Of a DNA stretch of 64,000 nucleotides, positions 42,580 to 50,752 are shown one piece after another. The DNA comes from Deltaproteobacteria bacterium (lineage in GTDB: Bacteria; Desulfobacterota; Binatia; UBA9968; JAJDTQ01), in NCBI GenBank assembly GCA_028818755.1, contig JAPPNF010000176.1, forward strand, positions 1-64,000. Direction: 5' to 3'. Below the pieces are notes generated by a model that saw nothing but the letters and a program-made list of their open reading frames with translations, had not been told where the DNA came from and searched no databases. The position numbers were made by a program, and so were the translations under genes. How positions within the stretch are numbered: the stretch's first letter is position 1; each line of letters opens with the position of its first letter.

Positions 42580-43302
42580 TCACTCCCCGGCCACGCCCAC
42601 CAGTGAGTTCAGCAGCGGCTCGTCGGCCGCCAGGGTGGCGCTGGCGCCGTCGTAGACGATGCGGCCGCGGTTCATGACCACGGTGCGCTCGGAGAACTCC
42701 AGGGCGATGCCGGTGTGCTGCTCCACCAGGATGATGGTGAGCCCTTCCTGGGAGCGCAACGTATGCATGGCCTCCACCAGTTGTTCGATGATGACCGGCG
42801 CCAGCCCCTCAGTGGGCTCGTCCATGAGCAGCACCGAGGGGTTGCACACCAGCGCCCGGGCGATGGCGAGCATCTGCTGCTCGCCGCCGGAGAGCTGGTT
42901 GCCCTTGTGGTGGCGGCGCGCCGCCAGTTGCGGGAACAGCTCGAAGACCCGCTCGAAGGTCCAGCCGCCGGCCCGGCGCGCCACGGCCAGGTTCTCATGC
43001 AGGCTCAGTGACGGAAACACTTCGCGTTCCTGGGGAACGTGCCCCAGGCCGGCGCGCACGCGGTCGTAGGTCCTGGCACTGGAGATGTCGCGGCCCGCCA
43101 GCTCGATACGTCCGGAGTGCAGGGTCGTGTAGCCCATGACGGTCCCCAACAACGTGGTCTTGCCCACGCCGTTGCGGCCGATGATGCTCAGGCGTTCGCC
43201 GCGGCCGAGGGCAAGGTCGATGTCCTCCAGGACGACGGTCCTGCCGTAGCCGGCGTTGACCGAAACGAGGTCCAGCGCCTTGTCCCGGACTGCCTCGCTC
43301 AA
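42580..43302 (-). CDS. livF: LIV-type ABC transporter ATP-binding protein (LivF)
   Basis: The 240-aa ATPase has Walker A (GRNGVGKTTLLGTVMG), the LivF-typical LGHVPQEREVFPSLS, signature QLSGGEQQMLAIARAL, Walker B (LLMDEPTEGLAP) and H-loop (VEQH). It powers uptake of branched-chain amino acids, amides or aromatic acids together with LivG/H/M. A TTG start overlaps the stop of livG (TTGA). Length is normal for the family. Confidence 0.9.
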   Translation of the reverse strand: MSEAVRDKALDLVSVNAGYGRTVVLEDIDLALGRGERLSIIGRNGVGKTTLLGTVMGYTTLHSGRIELAGRDISSARTYDRVRAGLGHVPQEREVFPSLSLHENLAVARRAGGWTFERVFELFPQLAARRHHKGNQLSGGEQQMLAIARALVCNPSVLLMDEPTEGLAPVIIEQLVEAMHTLRSQEGLTIILVEQHTGIALEFSERTVVMNRGRIVYDGASATLAADEPLLNSLVGVAGE

Positions 43303-44081
43303 CGCCGGCCTCCGTGCAACTCGGCGTTCTCGCCGAGATAGACCTCCTGCACGCGCGGGTCCGAGCCCACCTCGGCGGGAGCGCCCTCGGTGAGGATCGC
43401 GCCCTGGACGAGTACCGTCACCCTCTGGGCGAAGCGGAACACGATATCCATGTCGTGCTCGATCATCAGGATCGCCATGGACTCGGGAAGCGCCTCCACT
43501 GCCTCCAGCAGCACGTGGCTTTCCGCGGAAGGGACACCCGCGGCAGGCTCATCCAGCAGCAGCACGGTAGGGCGAAGGCCCAGCGCGATGGCCAGCTCCA
43601 CCAGCCGCTGCCGGCCGTAGGGAAGCTCGCGCACCCGTTGCCGGGCATCGCCGTCGAGCTTCACGGATTCGAGCAGATCCATGCCTTCGGCTATGACATC
43701 GGCACGGGCGTCCGCGCGCCGCCACAGCTTGGCCGAGAGGGCGCGCCGCTCGCTGATGGCCATGCACACGTTCTCCAGCACGCTCAAGCCGCGGAACAGC
43801 GTATTGATCTGGAAGGTGCGCGCCAGCCCGTGCTTGACCCTGCGAGCCTGGGGCCAGTGCGTAACATCTTCACCGCCCAACAGGATTGTGCCGCCGGACG
43901 GCTCGACGGTGCCGGTGATGAGGTTCACCAGGGTCGTCTTGCCGGCGCCGTTGGGGCCGATGAGGGCATGCCGCGCGCCCGGCCGCAACGCCATGGAGAC
44001 CCGGTCCGCCACCACCAGGGCGCCGAAGCTCTTGCACAGGTCCTTGACCTCCAGCAGGGGTGCGTTCCGATCCATTGCCAT
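43299..44081 (-). CDS. livG: LIV-type ABC transporter ATP-binding protein (LivG)
   Basis: The protein (260 aa from ATG 44081) has Walker A (GPNGAGKTTLVNLITG), the LivG-typical GLARTFQINTLFRGLSVLEN, a degenerate signature ELPYGRQRLVELAIAL, Walker B (VLLLDEPAAGVPS) and H-loop (MIEHD). A longer frame reaches back to a TTG inside a dispersed repeat, so the ATG at 44081 or 44075 is preferred. It lies between livM and livF in the transporter operon. Confidence 0.9.
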   Translation of the reverse strand: MAMDRNAPLLEVKDLCKSFGALVVADRVSMALRPGARHALIGPNGAGKTTLVNLITGTVEPSGGTILLGGEDVTHWPQARRVKHGLARTFQINTLFRGLSVLENVCMAISERRALSAKLWRRADARADVIAEGMDLLESVKLDGDARQRVRELPYGRQRLVELAIALGLRPTVLLLDEPAAGVPSAESHVLLEAVEALPESMAILMIEHDMDIVFRFAQRVTVLVQGAILTEGAPAEVGSDPRVQEVYLGENAELHGGRR

Positions 44082-44082
44082 T

Positions 44083-44127
44083 GCGTCCTTCGACAAGCTC
44101 AGGACTCGCTACGCTCAGGACGAACGG
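44083..44127. repeat. Dispersed repeat family A copy inside the liv operon
   Basis: GCGTCCTTCGACAAGCTCAG and CTACGCTCAGGACGAACGG abut here. Read on the minus strand it encodes the last nine residues of LivM (SVRPERSES) and supplies its stop, so the repeat has extended the livM coding frame. Confidence 0.75.
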
Positions 44128-45112
44128 AAGGAGTATCCTCACGGACAAGCCACGCGCGACAGCGTTCCGCCAGCCCCAGCATCCCCTCCGGGGCATACAG
44201 GATGGTGGCCACCAGCAGCGATCCGATGCCGAAGAGCCAGTACTCGGGACTGAGCTTGGCGAGCTGGTCCTGCAGGATCATGTATACCGGCGCGCCGATG
44301 AACGCGCCGTAGAGCCGGCCGGTGCCGCCCAGGATCAGCATGATCATCACGTCGCCGGACCGTTCGAAGCTGAGCACGTCCAGCGCCACGAACTCGGTGG
44401 TCTGCGCCAGCAGGGCGCCGGCGATGCCGGCCATGACCGCGGCGATGGTGTAGATCCGCAGCATCTGGCGGTAGACGGGGGCGCCGACGGCGTGCATGCG
44501 CCGCTCGTTCTCGCGGATGCCCCGCAGCGACTGGCCGAAGGAGGAATTCACGATGGCCCTGGCGGCGAGGAAGACCACGAACAGCACCGCCAGCGCGTAC
44601 AGGTACGCGGTCTGGCCGTAAAGGTCGAATTCGAAGGTCCCCAGGAGGGGCTCCATCACCACGCCTTGCAGGCCGTCGTCGCCGCCGGTCCAGTGTTCCT
44701 GCTCGTTGGCCAGCTCCTGCAGCAGGATGGTGACGGCCAGCGTGAGCATCAGCAGGGTAAGTCCGCGGGTGTAGAGGATGACGGCGCCGCACACGAAGCC
44801 CACCACGCCCGCCACCAGGCCGGCGATGAGCAACCCGCTGATGGGCTCGCTCCAGCCCACATGCGCCGACAGGATGCCGGCGGTGTACGCCCCGGTGCCG
44901 AACAGCGCCGCGTGTCCCAGCGAGACGATGCCGGCGTAGCCCAGGATCAGGTCCAGGGACATGGCGAAGAGCACCATGATGAGGATCTGGGAGCCAAGCT
45001 GCAGATAGTCCGGGAACAGGAAGAAACCCGCCCCCGCGGCCAGCCAGGGCAGCAGCTCGGCGGGACGGATGGCCGCGGTTCGCAGCGGGTTGCGGTACGG
45101 TGCTTCTTCCAT
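44099..45112 (-). CDS. livM: LIV-type ABC transporter permease (LivM)
   Basis: The 337-aa permease has around ten hydrophobic segments and the signature MSLDLILGYAGIVSLGHAAL of LivM, followed by FGTGAYTAGIL and RGIRENERRMHAVGA. It forms the translocation channel with LivH. The last residues SVRPERSES come from a dispersed repeat and have no family counterpart. It lies 39 bp downstream of livH. Confidence 0.9.
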   Translation of the reverse strand: MEEAPYRNPLRTAAIRPAELLPWLAAGAGFFLFPDYLQLGSQILIMVLFAMSLDLILGYAGIVSLGHAALFGTGAYTAGILSAHVGWSEPISGLLIAGLVAGVVGFVCGAVILYTRGLTLLMLTLAVTILLQELANEQEHWTGGDDGLQGVVMEPLLGTFEFDLYGQTAYLYALAVLFVVFLAARAIVNSSFGQSLRGIRENERRMHAVGAPVYRQMLRIYTIAAVMAGIAGALLAQTTEFVALDVLSFERSGDVMIMLILGGTGRLYGAFIGAPVYMILQDQLAKLSPEYWLFGIGSLLVATILYAPEGMLGLAERCRAWLVREDTPSVRPERSES

Positions 45113-45151
45113 GTGAACGCGTTTTCCTGCGCGGCGCGGCGATGCGGACAG

Positions 45152-46012
45152 CTATCGGGCGTAGAACCCCTGCGGGCGCCACAGGAGCAGGATGATGGTC
45201 ACCGCGAAGATGAAGAAAGCGCCGAAAGCCGGCAGATAATACTTGCCCGCGGTGTCCACGATTCCGAGGATCAGGGACGCCGCGAAGGCCCCCCGCAGGC
45301 TCCCGAGACCGCCCACGGCCACCACGATGAGAAAATAGACGAGGTATTCCAGCGCGTAAGTGGGCGTCAGCCCGAGAATCTCCGTGCCCAGCGCGCCCCC
45401 CAGCGCCGCCAGCGCGCTCCCGAGCGCGAACGTCAGCGTGAACAGCCGCCGGATGTTGATGCCGACGGTCTCGGCCATGCGCTGGTTGTCCACCGCGGCG
45501 CGCACCTTGGCTCCCAGCAGTGTTCGCTCGAACCCGTACCAGAGGCCGATGACGGTCACGAAGCTCACCAGGATGATGAACGTGCGGTAGGTGGGGAAGC
45601 GCCGAAAACCCAGGTCGACCTGCCCCTTGAGATAGAGCGGCACGTCGAGTTGCACGTTCAGCGGACCCCACAGGAAGGTGCACACGGCGATGCCCATGAA
45701 CACCAAGCCGATGGTCAGGAGGACCTGCTGCAGTTCGTCGGCGCCGTAGAGGCGGCGGTAGAGCAGGCGTTCCAGCACGATGCTTATGAGCGCCACGGCG
45801 ACACAGGCCAGCGGCGCGCCCAGCAGGAAGGGCACTCCCCACTCCCGGACGAAGGAGACCGCGATGTACCCGCCGAGCATGGCGAACATGCCGTGGGCGA
45901 GGTTCACGAACCCCATGAGGCCCATGGTTACCGAGAGCCCCACCGAGATGATGAACAGGATCATTGCGAACGCGAGGCCGTCGAACGCAATGCTGACGAG
46001 GGAGTTGATCAC
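45152..46012 (-). CDS. livH: LIV-type ABC transporter permease (LivH)
   Basis: The 286-aa permease has about eight hydrophobic segments and the LivH signature GLSVTMGLMGFVNLAHG near residue 25, with the second conserved segment VGGLGSLRGAFAASLILGI. GTG start at 46012. It pairs with LivM. A gap with a large hairpin separates it from the substrate-binding protein gene, a common arrangement that lets the binding protein be made in excess. Confidence 0.9.
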   Translation of the reverse strand: MINSLVSIAFDGLAFAMILFIISVGLSVTMGLMGFVNLAHGMFAMLGGYIAVSFVREWGVPFLLGAPLACVAVALISIVLERLLYRRLYGADELQQVLLTIGLVFMGIAVCTFLWGPLNVQLDVPLYLKGQVDLGFRRFPTYRTFIILVSFVTVIGLWYGFERTLLGAKVRAAVDNQRMAETVGINIRRLFTLTFALGSALAALGGALGTEILGLTPTYALEYLVYFLIVVAVGGLGSLRGAFAASLILGIVDTAGKYYLPAFGAFFIFAVTIILLLWRPQGFYAR

Positions 46013-46078
46013 GGAGAACGACTTGTCATGCTTAGGTCACCTGCAGGCGTGACCGGCGGGTTGCGTGCGGATGTGGAT

Positions 46079-46108
46079 GCGCCGCCCCGTGCTGTCACGG
46101 GGCGGCGC
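46079..46108 (-). terminator. Hairpin between the binding-protein and permease genes
   Basis: A 13-bp perfect inverted repeat GCGCCGCCCCGTG-CTGT-CACGGGGCGGCGC sits 18 bases after the binding-protein stop. There is no following U-tract, so it is more likely an attenuator or 3-prime stabiliser than a full terminator. It would favour higher expression of the binding protein than of the downstream permeases. Confidence 0.55.
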
Positions 46109-46125
46109 GTTCTCCTGGTTACCGG

Positions 46126-47316
46126 CTACTTCTTCTTCTCCAGTTCCTTCCAGGGATCCTTCACCATTTCGAGAGTCGCGGTCTCGATGTTGGCGAGGGC
46201 GTCCCCGCGCTTCTCGACCTTGCGAAGGTACTGATTCTGGACGATGTCTCGGGTCTCGGGATCGATCATGATGGGACCACGCGGGCTCGCGAACTTCCAG
46301 CCCTTCAACACGGCGATGGCCTTGTCGGCGTCGATCTTGCCGTCGAGCTTCCGCACCACCTCGTGGATGGCCGCCATGCCGTCGTACCCCTGCACGCTGA
46401 AGAAATCCGGCGTGCTGTCGGCACCGTAGGCATCCTTCCACGCCTTCACGAAGGCCTTGTTCTCGGCCCGGTCGCCGGCCGCGGAGTAGTGGTGCATGGT
46501 GACGACGCCCAGCGGAACCTGTCCCATGTTGGGCAGCTCCGAATCCTGGGTGATGTCTCCAGGGCCGATGAGCTCGATGCCGGCCGCCCTCATGCCGAGA
46601 TCATCGTAGGTTTTCATGACGCCGGTGGCCCACTTGCCGGCCGGAATGAACACGTAGAGCGCATCCGGCTTGGCGTCCTTGACCGACTGCAGGAACGGCG
46701 TGAAGTCCGGAATCTTCGGGAACGGAAACGGAATGTCGGCCACGATCTTCCCGCCGGCGGCGGTGAACGCCTTGGTGAACGCGTTCTTGCTGTCCTTGCC
46801 GGGCGAGTAGTTGGCGTAGGCCACGGCCGCGGTACGGATCTTCATCTTGTCGTAGGCGTACTTGCCGAGCGGGTAGGCCGCCTGCCACATGGTGAACGAC
46901 ACCCGTGCCGTGTACGGAGACCTGGTGGTGATGGCCGCGGTCCCGGCGTTCATGATGAGCAGCGGCACCTTGGCCTTGCGCGTTACGTCCGAGATGGCGA
47001 AAGCGTTGTTGGAGTAGACCACGCCGGCCACGATGTCCACCTTGTCACGGGTGATGAGCTCGGTGGCAAGCCGCTTGGCCACGTCCGGCTTGGGCCCGGT
47101 GCTGTCCCGCTTGATGATCTCGATCTTGTGCCCGCCGGTGCCGTCGGCGTGGAGCTTCTGGTACAGCTCGAAGCCACGGTCTACCTGCTGCCCCAGTTGG
47201 GCGTTGGGGCCCGAGTAGGGAAGAATGATGCCGACCTTGACGGTCTCCGCCGATACCGTCCCGGCTGCCATCAACAAAGCCAGAAATGATGCGGCGAAAA
47301 ACGTGAGTTTTTTCAT
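46126..47316 (-). CDS. LIV-type ABC transporter substrate-binding protein
   Basis: The 396-aa protein has a signal peptide (MKKLTFFAASFLALLMAAGT ending VSA) and a periplasmic-binding-protein type I fold of the LivK group: TVKVGIILPYSGPNAQLGQQ, DVAKRLATELITRDKVDIV and GVVYSNNAFAI. It captures a ligand, which in this family can be a branched-chain amino acid, urea, amide or aromatic acid. The gene has a strong ribosome-binding site (GGAGGAGG) and is divergent from the TenA-like gene. It is the first gene of the importer operon. Confidence 0.88.
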   Translation of the reverse strand: MKKLTFFAASFLALLMAAGTVSAETVKVGIILPYSGPNAQLGQQVDRGFELYQKLHADGTGGHKIEIIKRDSTGPKPDVAKRLATELITRDKVDIVAGVVYSNNAFAISDVTRKAKVPLLIMNAGTAAITTRSPYTARVSFTMWQAAYPLGKYAYDKMKIRTAAVAYANYSPGKDSKNAFTKAFTAAGGKIVADIPFPFPKIPDFTPFLQSVKDAKPDALYVFIPAGKWATGVMKTYDDLGMRAAGIELIGPGDITQDSELPNMGQVPLGVVTMHHYSAAGDRAENKAFVKAWKDAYGADSTPDFFSVQGYDGMAAIHEVVRKLDGKIDADKAIAVLKGWKFASPRGPIMIDPETRDIVQNQYLRKVEKRGDALANIETATLEMVKDPWKELEKKK

Positions 47317-47360
47317 GGCGATACCTCCTCCTGGATTGGCGCCTTACGACGCTGGTGGGG

Positions 47361-47390
47361 ATATTAACACTCCTTCAGACGGCACGGCAA
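47361..47390 (-). promoter_or_regulatory. Promoter candidate for the LIV operon
   Basis: On the minus strand TTGCCG (47390-47385) and TAATAT (47366-47361) are separated by 18 bp. Each matches four of six positions. It lies about 45 bases before the ATG of the binding-protein gene in the 190-bp divergent gap. Confidence 0.35.
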
Positions 47391-47432
47391 CGGCTCGTTG
47401 ATCTCCTGCCGGCTCGGCGGTGCCATGCCGGA

Positions 47433-47461
47433 TTGGCATTTCCCGGCAAAGCCGATAGCTT
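47433..47461 (+). promoter_or_regulatory. Promoter candidate for the TenA-like/CoxL/UbiD run
   Basis: TTGGCA (47433-47438, five of six) and TAGCTT (47456-47461, three of six) are spaced by 17 bp, back-to-back with the LIV promoter candidate. The divergent promoters could share regulators. Confidence 0.3.
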
Positions 47462-47507
47462 TAGGCGTGCCATCGGCACCAACCATTCATGACAGGGAGA
47501 CATCAGC

Positions 47508-48191
47508 ATGGACAGCCAACCCCTTTCCGCCGACGAGTTCGTCGAGCAGCTCAAGAAGGAGATCGCGGTATTTCCCAAGCTGCGCATCAATCACCCGTTC
47601 GTGAAGGCTATATGCGACGGTACCGCCTCGATGGACCACATCCGCACCTGGGCCGTGCAGGACTACCAGTTCCGCGTGGCAGTGCCGCGTATCGCCCTGC
47701 TCCGCTACGTGGCGTGCAGCGATCCCGAGTTCGCTCCCAAGCTGTTCGAAGTGGCCGAGGAGGAAACCCGCGGCCTCTTGCCCGGCGCCTCCGGCCATCC
47801 CGACATGTTCGTGGAGTTCGCCGAGGCCATCGGCCTCAAGCGCGCGGACCTGGAGAACGCCTCGCTGCTGCCGGCCACCGCGGCGCACCTGTACTTCGCC
47901 GAACTGGTGATCCATACGCAGCCGTGGTTCGTGGTGATGGCAGCGCAGATGGGCGCCGAGGGGACCTTCGGTCCGGCCGCGGCGGCACTGGGAAAGGGGT
48001 TCATCGACAGCTACGGCATGACCCCCGAGTCGGTGCGCTTCTTCACAGTCCACGTGGAGGCGGACGAAGAGCACGGCACCTTGGCGGAGGATATCGGACG
48101 CCGTTACCTCACCTCGCCAAACCTCCAGCAGCAGACGCGGGAGGTCATGTTCCGGCGCATGGAGCTGCTCTACGACATCTGGACGATCTAG
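47508..48191 (+). CDS. TenA/PqqC-like heme-oxygenase-fold protein
   Basis: The 227-aa all-helical protein shows the fold and residue pattern of the PqqC/TenA or HDO family: MDHIRTWAVQDYQFRVAVPR, EVAEEETRGLLPG, and VHVEADEEHGTLAED, with several Glu/His suitable for a diiron site. Members include the PQQ cofactor oxidase, thiaminases and diiron oxygenases. Neither pqq nor thi genes are adjacent, so a diiron oxygenase role is equally possible. A GGGAG ribosome-binding site precedes the ATG. It begins the run divergent from the LIV operon. Confidence 0.75.
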   Translation: MDSQPLSADEFVEQLKKEIAVFPKLRINHPFVKAICDGTASMDHIRTWAVQDYQFRVAVPRIALLRYVACSDPEFAPKLFEVAEEETRGLLPGASGHPDMFVEFAEAIGLKRADLENASLLPATAAHLYFAELVIHTQPWFVVMAAQMGAEGTFGPAAAALGKGFIDSYGMTPESVRFFTVHVEADEEHGTLAEDIGRRYLTSPNLQQQTREVMFRRMELLYDIWTI

Positions 48192-48237
48192 CGGCCGGCA
48201 TGGCCGCCGACCCTATGCCACGGACCCGGATGAAGCC

Positions 48238-50643
48238 ATGAAGGATCAGGGCGCCACGCGTCACATGGGGCGCAGCATTCCCATGCGGGAAGCGGAACCG
48301 CTGCTTCGGGGGCGCGGAACCTACGTCGGCGACCTGCGGCTTCCGGGGATGCTCCACGCCGCGGTGCTGCGCAGTCCCCACGCCCATGCCGGAATCCGCG
48401 CCGTCGACGCAAGCAGCGCTCTCGCGACGCCGGGCGTCGTGCGGGTCCTTACCGGAGAGGATATCCGGGAGGCCATCGAACCCTTTCCTCCGAGCTTCGA
48501 GTTCCATCCGGCGCCGTGGCTCCAGGCGATCAAACCCGTGCTCAAGGGGCCGCGGGCGCGGGTGCTGGCCTTGGGCAAGGTGCGCTACGTGGGCGAGCCG
48601 GTGGCCATGGTGGTGGCCGAGGACCGCTACGTGGCCGAGGATGCGCTCGACGGCATCGCGGTGGAATACGAGGAGCTTCCGCCGGTGGTGGACCCGGAGG
48701 CGGCGCTGGAACCGGATGCGGTGCGGATTCACGAGGACGCCGACGACAACGTGGTGTTTCACTTCAGCATCGCCAAGGGCGACGTGGAACGGGCACTGGA
48801 GAACGCGCCCCACCGCATCGAGGAACGGCTGCACCACCGCCGCCACGGCGGCATCCCCATGGAGGGAAGAGGCGTCGTGGCCATGGCCGAGGTCAAGCCG
48901 CGCCGGCTGACCGTGTGGTCGTCCACCCAGGTTCCTCATAGCGTGCGCCGGCAGATCGCCGTCCAGCTCGGCATGGCGGAGGAGACTATCCGGGTGGTGG
49001 CGCCCCACGTGGGCGGCGGTTTCGGGCCCAAGGTGCTGGTCTATCACGAGGAAGTGCTGGTGCCCTACCTCGCCCTGGAGCTAGGGCGGCCAGTGCAGTG
49101 GATCGAGGACCGCCGGGAGCATTTCATCAGCACGGCCCACGCCCGGGACCAGATCCACTACGTGGAGCTGGGGTTCGACGATGACGGCAGGATTCTCGGC
49201 CTGAAGGACCGCTTCCTGCTGGACAACGGCGCTTACAACCCCATGGGACTCACCGACGCCTACAACACCTCTGCCCACCTGCAGGGACCTTACCGCGTCC
49301 CGAGCCTTGCGGTCACGGGCACCTGCGTGGCCACCAACAAGGTGCCCAACGCCCCCTACCGGGGAGCCGGACGTCCCGAGGCGGTGTTCGTGATGGAGCG
49401 CTGCATCGACCGCATCGCCGGGGAGCTGGGCCTCGACCCGGCCGAGGTGCGCTTCCGCAACTTCGTGCAGCCCGAAGAGATCCCCTACGACGCCGGCGTC
49501 CTCTACCGCGACGGCATGCCGGTGCGCTACGACAACGGCGACTTTCCCGGTACTCTCGCGAAGGCCCTGGACACCTGCCGCTACGACCAGGTGCGCGCGC
49601 GCCAGGAGGAGGCCGCGCGGGACCGGGAAGACGCCCGCGCGGGTGAGCCCGCCCGCGACGGCCGCTACGTGGGAGTGGGCATCGGCTTCTACACCGAGGG
49701 GACCGGCGTCGGCTCCTTCGAGGGCGCCCGCGTGGAGGTGGACTCCTCCGGGAAGCTGCTGGTGTCAGTGGGCGCCAGCGGCCACGGCCAGGGGCACGAG
49801 ACCGTGTTCGCGCAGCTCACCGCCGACCTCTGGGGCGTGTCGCCGGAAGACGTCACGGTGGTGGGAGGCGACACCGACGCCATTCGTTACGGCGTCGGCA
49901 CCTTCGCCAGCCGCAGCACGGTCAATGCCGGAACCGCCATCCACGAAGCCACCCGCCGCCTCAAGGACAAAGTGTTCGAGCTGGCCGGCCACCTGCTGGA
50001 AGCCAACCCGGATGATCTGACCACGCGGGACGGCCGGGTCTTCGTGGCGGAGCGGCCGGACCACGGCGTATCCCTGGTCGCGCTGGCGGGCGCCGCGGTG
50101 CCGGGCTGGGCCTCGAAGCTGCCCGAGGGCATGGACCCCAGGCTGGAGGCTACCTACTACTACGTGCCGCAAACCGTGACCTGGGCCCACGCGGCCCACG
50201 TGGCGGTGGTGGAGGTGGACGCGGGCACCGGGGAAGTGAAGCTCTTGGACTACGCGGTGGCCCACGACTCCGGTCCGGCCATCAACCCCCTGTTCGTCGA
50301 GGGCCAGGTGCGCGGCGGCGTCGCCCAAGGCATCGGCGGCGCGCTCTACGAGGAGTTCGTCTACGACGAGCTGGGGCAGCTTCTGACTGGCACCTTCCTC
50401 GACTACCTGCTGCCGAGTTGCGGCGAGGTGCCGGACATACGTCAGGTGCACCTCGAGACCCCCTCCCCGCTCAATCCGCTGGGCCTCAAGGGCATCGGCG
50501 AAGGCGGCGCCATCGCCCCGCCGGTGGCCGTGGCCAACGCCGTGGTGGACGCGCTGCGACCCCTCGGCGGAATTGAGATCTCCGAAACCCCTGTCACGCC
50601 CGAGCGGGTGCTGGCGCTCCTGAGGAAGCACCGCGGCGGATAG
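48238..50643 (+). CDS. CoxL/xanthine-dehydrogenase-family molybdopterin-binding subunit, orphan
   Basis: The 801-aa protein is the large Mo-cofactor subunit of a molybdenum hydroxylase: YVGDLRLPGMLHAAVLRSP (a/b hammerhead), VVAPHVGGGFGPKVLVYHE, the active-site loop APYRGAGRPEAVFVMER that matches form II CoxL (AYRGAGR) rather than the CO dehydrogenase AYRCSFR, and the catalytic Glu region LKGIGEGGAIAPP. The FAD (CoxM) and iron-sulfur (CoxS) subunits are not adjacent. It likely oxidises an aromatic, heterocyclic or aldehyde substrate, not CO. A hairpin (50658-50676) follows the stop. Confidence 0.85.
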   Translation: MKDQGATRHMGRSIPMREAEPLLRGRGTYVGDLRLPGMLHAAVLRSPHAHAGIRAVDASSALATPGVVRVLTGEDIREAIEPFPPSFEFHPAPWLQAIKPVLKGPRARVLALGKVRYVGEPVAMVVAEDRYVAEDALDGIAVEYEELPPVVDPEAALEPDAVRIHEDADDNVVFHFSIAKGDVERALENAPHRIEERLHHRRHGGIPMEGRGVVAMAEVKPRRLTVWSSTQVPHSVRRQIAVQLGMAEETIRVVAPHVGGGFGPKVLVYHEEVLVPYLALELGRPVQWIEDRREHFISTAHARDQIHYVELGFDDDGRILGLKDRFLLDNGAYNPMGLTDAYNTSAHLQGPYRVPSLAVTGTCVATNKVPNAPYRGAGRPEAVFVMERCIDRIAGELGLDPAEVRFRNFVQPEEIPYDAGVLYRDGMPVRYDNGDFPGTLAKALDTCRYDQVRARQEEAARDREDARAGEPARDGRYVGVGIGFYTEGTGVGSFEGARVEVDSSGKLLVSVGASGHGQGHETVFAQLTADLWGVSPEDVTVVGGDTDAIRYGVGTFASRSTVNAGTAIHEATRRLKDKVFELAGHLLEANPDDLTTRDGRVFVAERPDHGVSLVALAGAAVPGWASKLPEGMDPRLEATYYYVPQTVTWAHAAHVAVVEVDAGTGEVKLLDYAVAHDSGPAINPLFVEGQVRGGVAQGIGGALYEEFVYDELGQLLTGTFLDYLLPSCGEVPDIRQVHLETPSPLNPLGLKGIGEGGAIAPPVAVANAVVDALRPLGGIEISETPVTPERVLALLRKHRGG

Positions 50644-50657
50644 ACGCCACGGTCACG

Positions 50658-50676
50658 GGCGGGTTGGAAACCCGCC
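50658..50676. repeat. Intergenic hairpin after the CoxL-like gene
   Basis: GGCGGGTT-GGA-AACCCGCC is a perfect 8-bp hairpin 15 bases after the stop. There is no T-tract, so read-through into ubiD is likely. Confidence 0.55.
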
Positions 50677-50752
50677 GCTACAAGTCCCAACGACCCGTGG
50701 AGGAACCGCCAACTTGCGGCAGGGGTACCCGCGTGTTAAGCCACCCGTCACT

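Noticed and set aside
47508-48191. Thiaminase II (TenA) or PqqC as a firm assignment
   Set aside because: No thi or pqq genes are adjacent and the fold family is functionally broad, so only the family was given.
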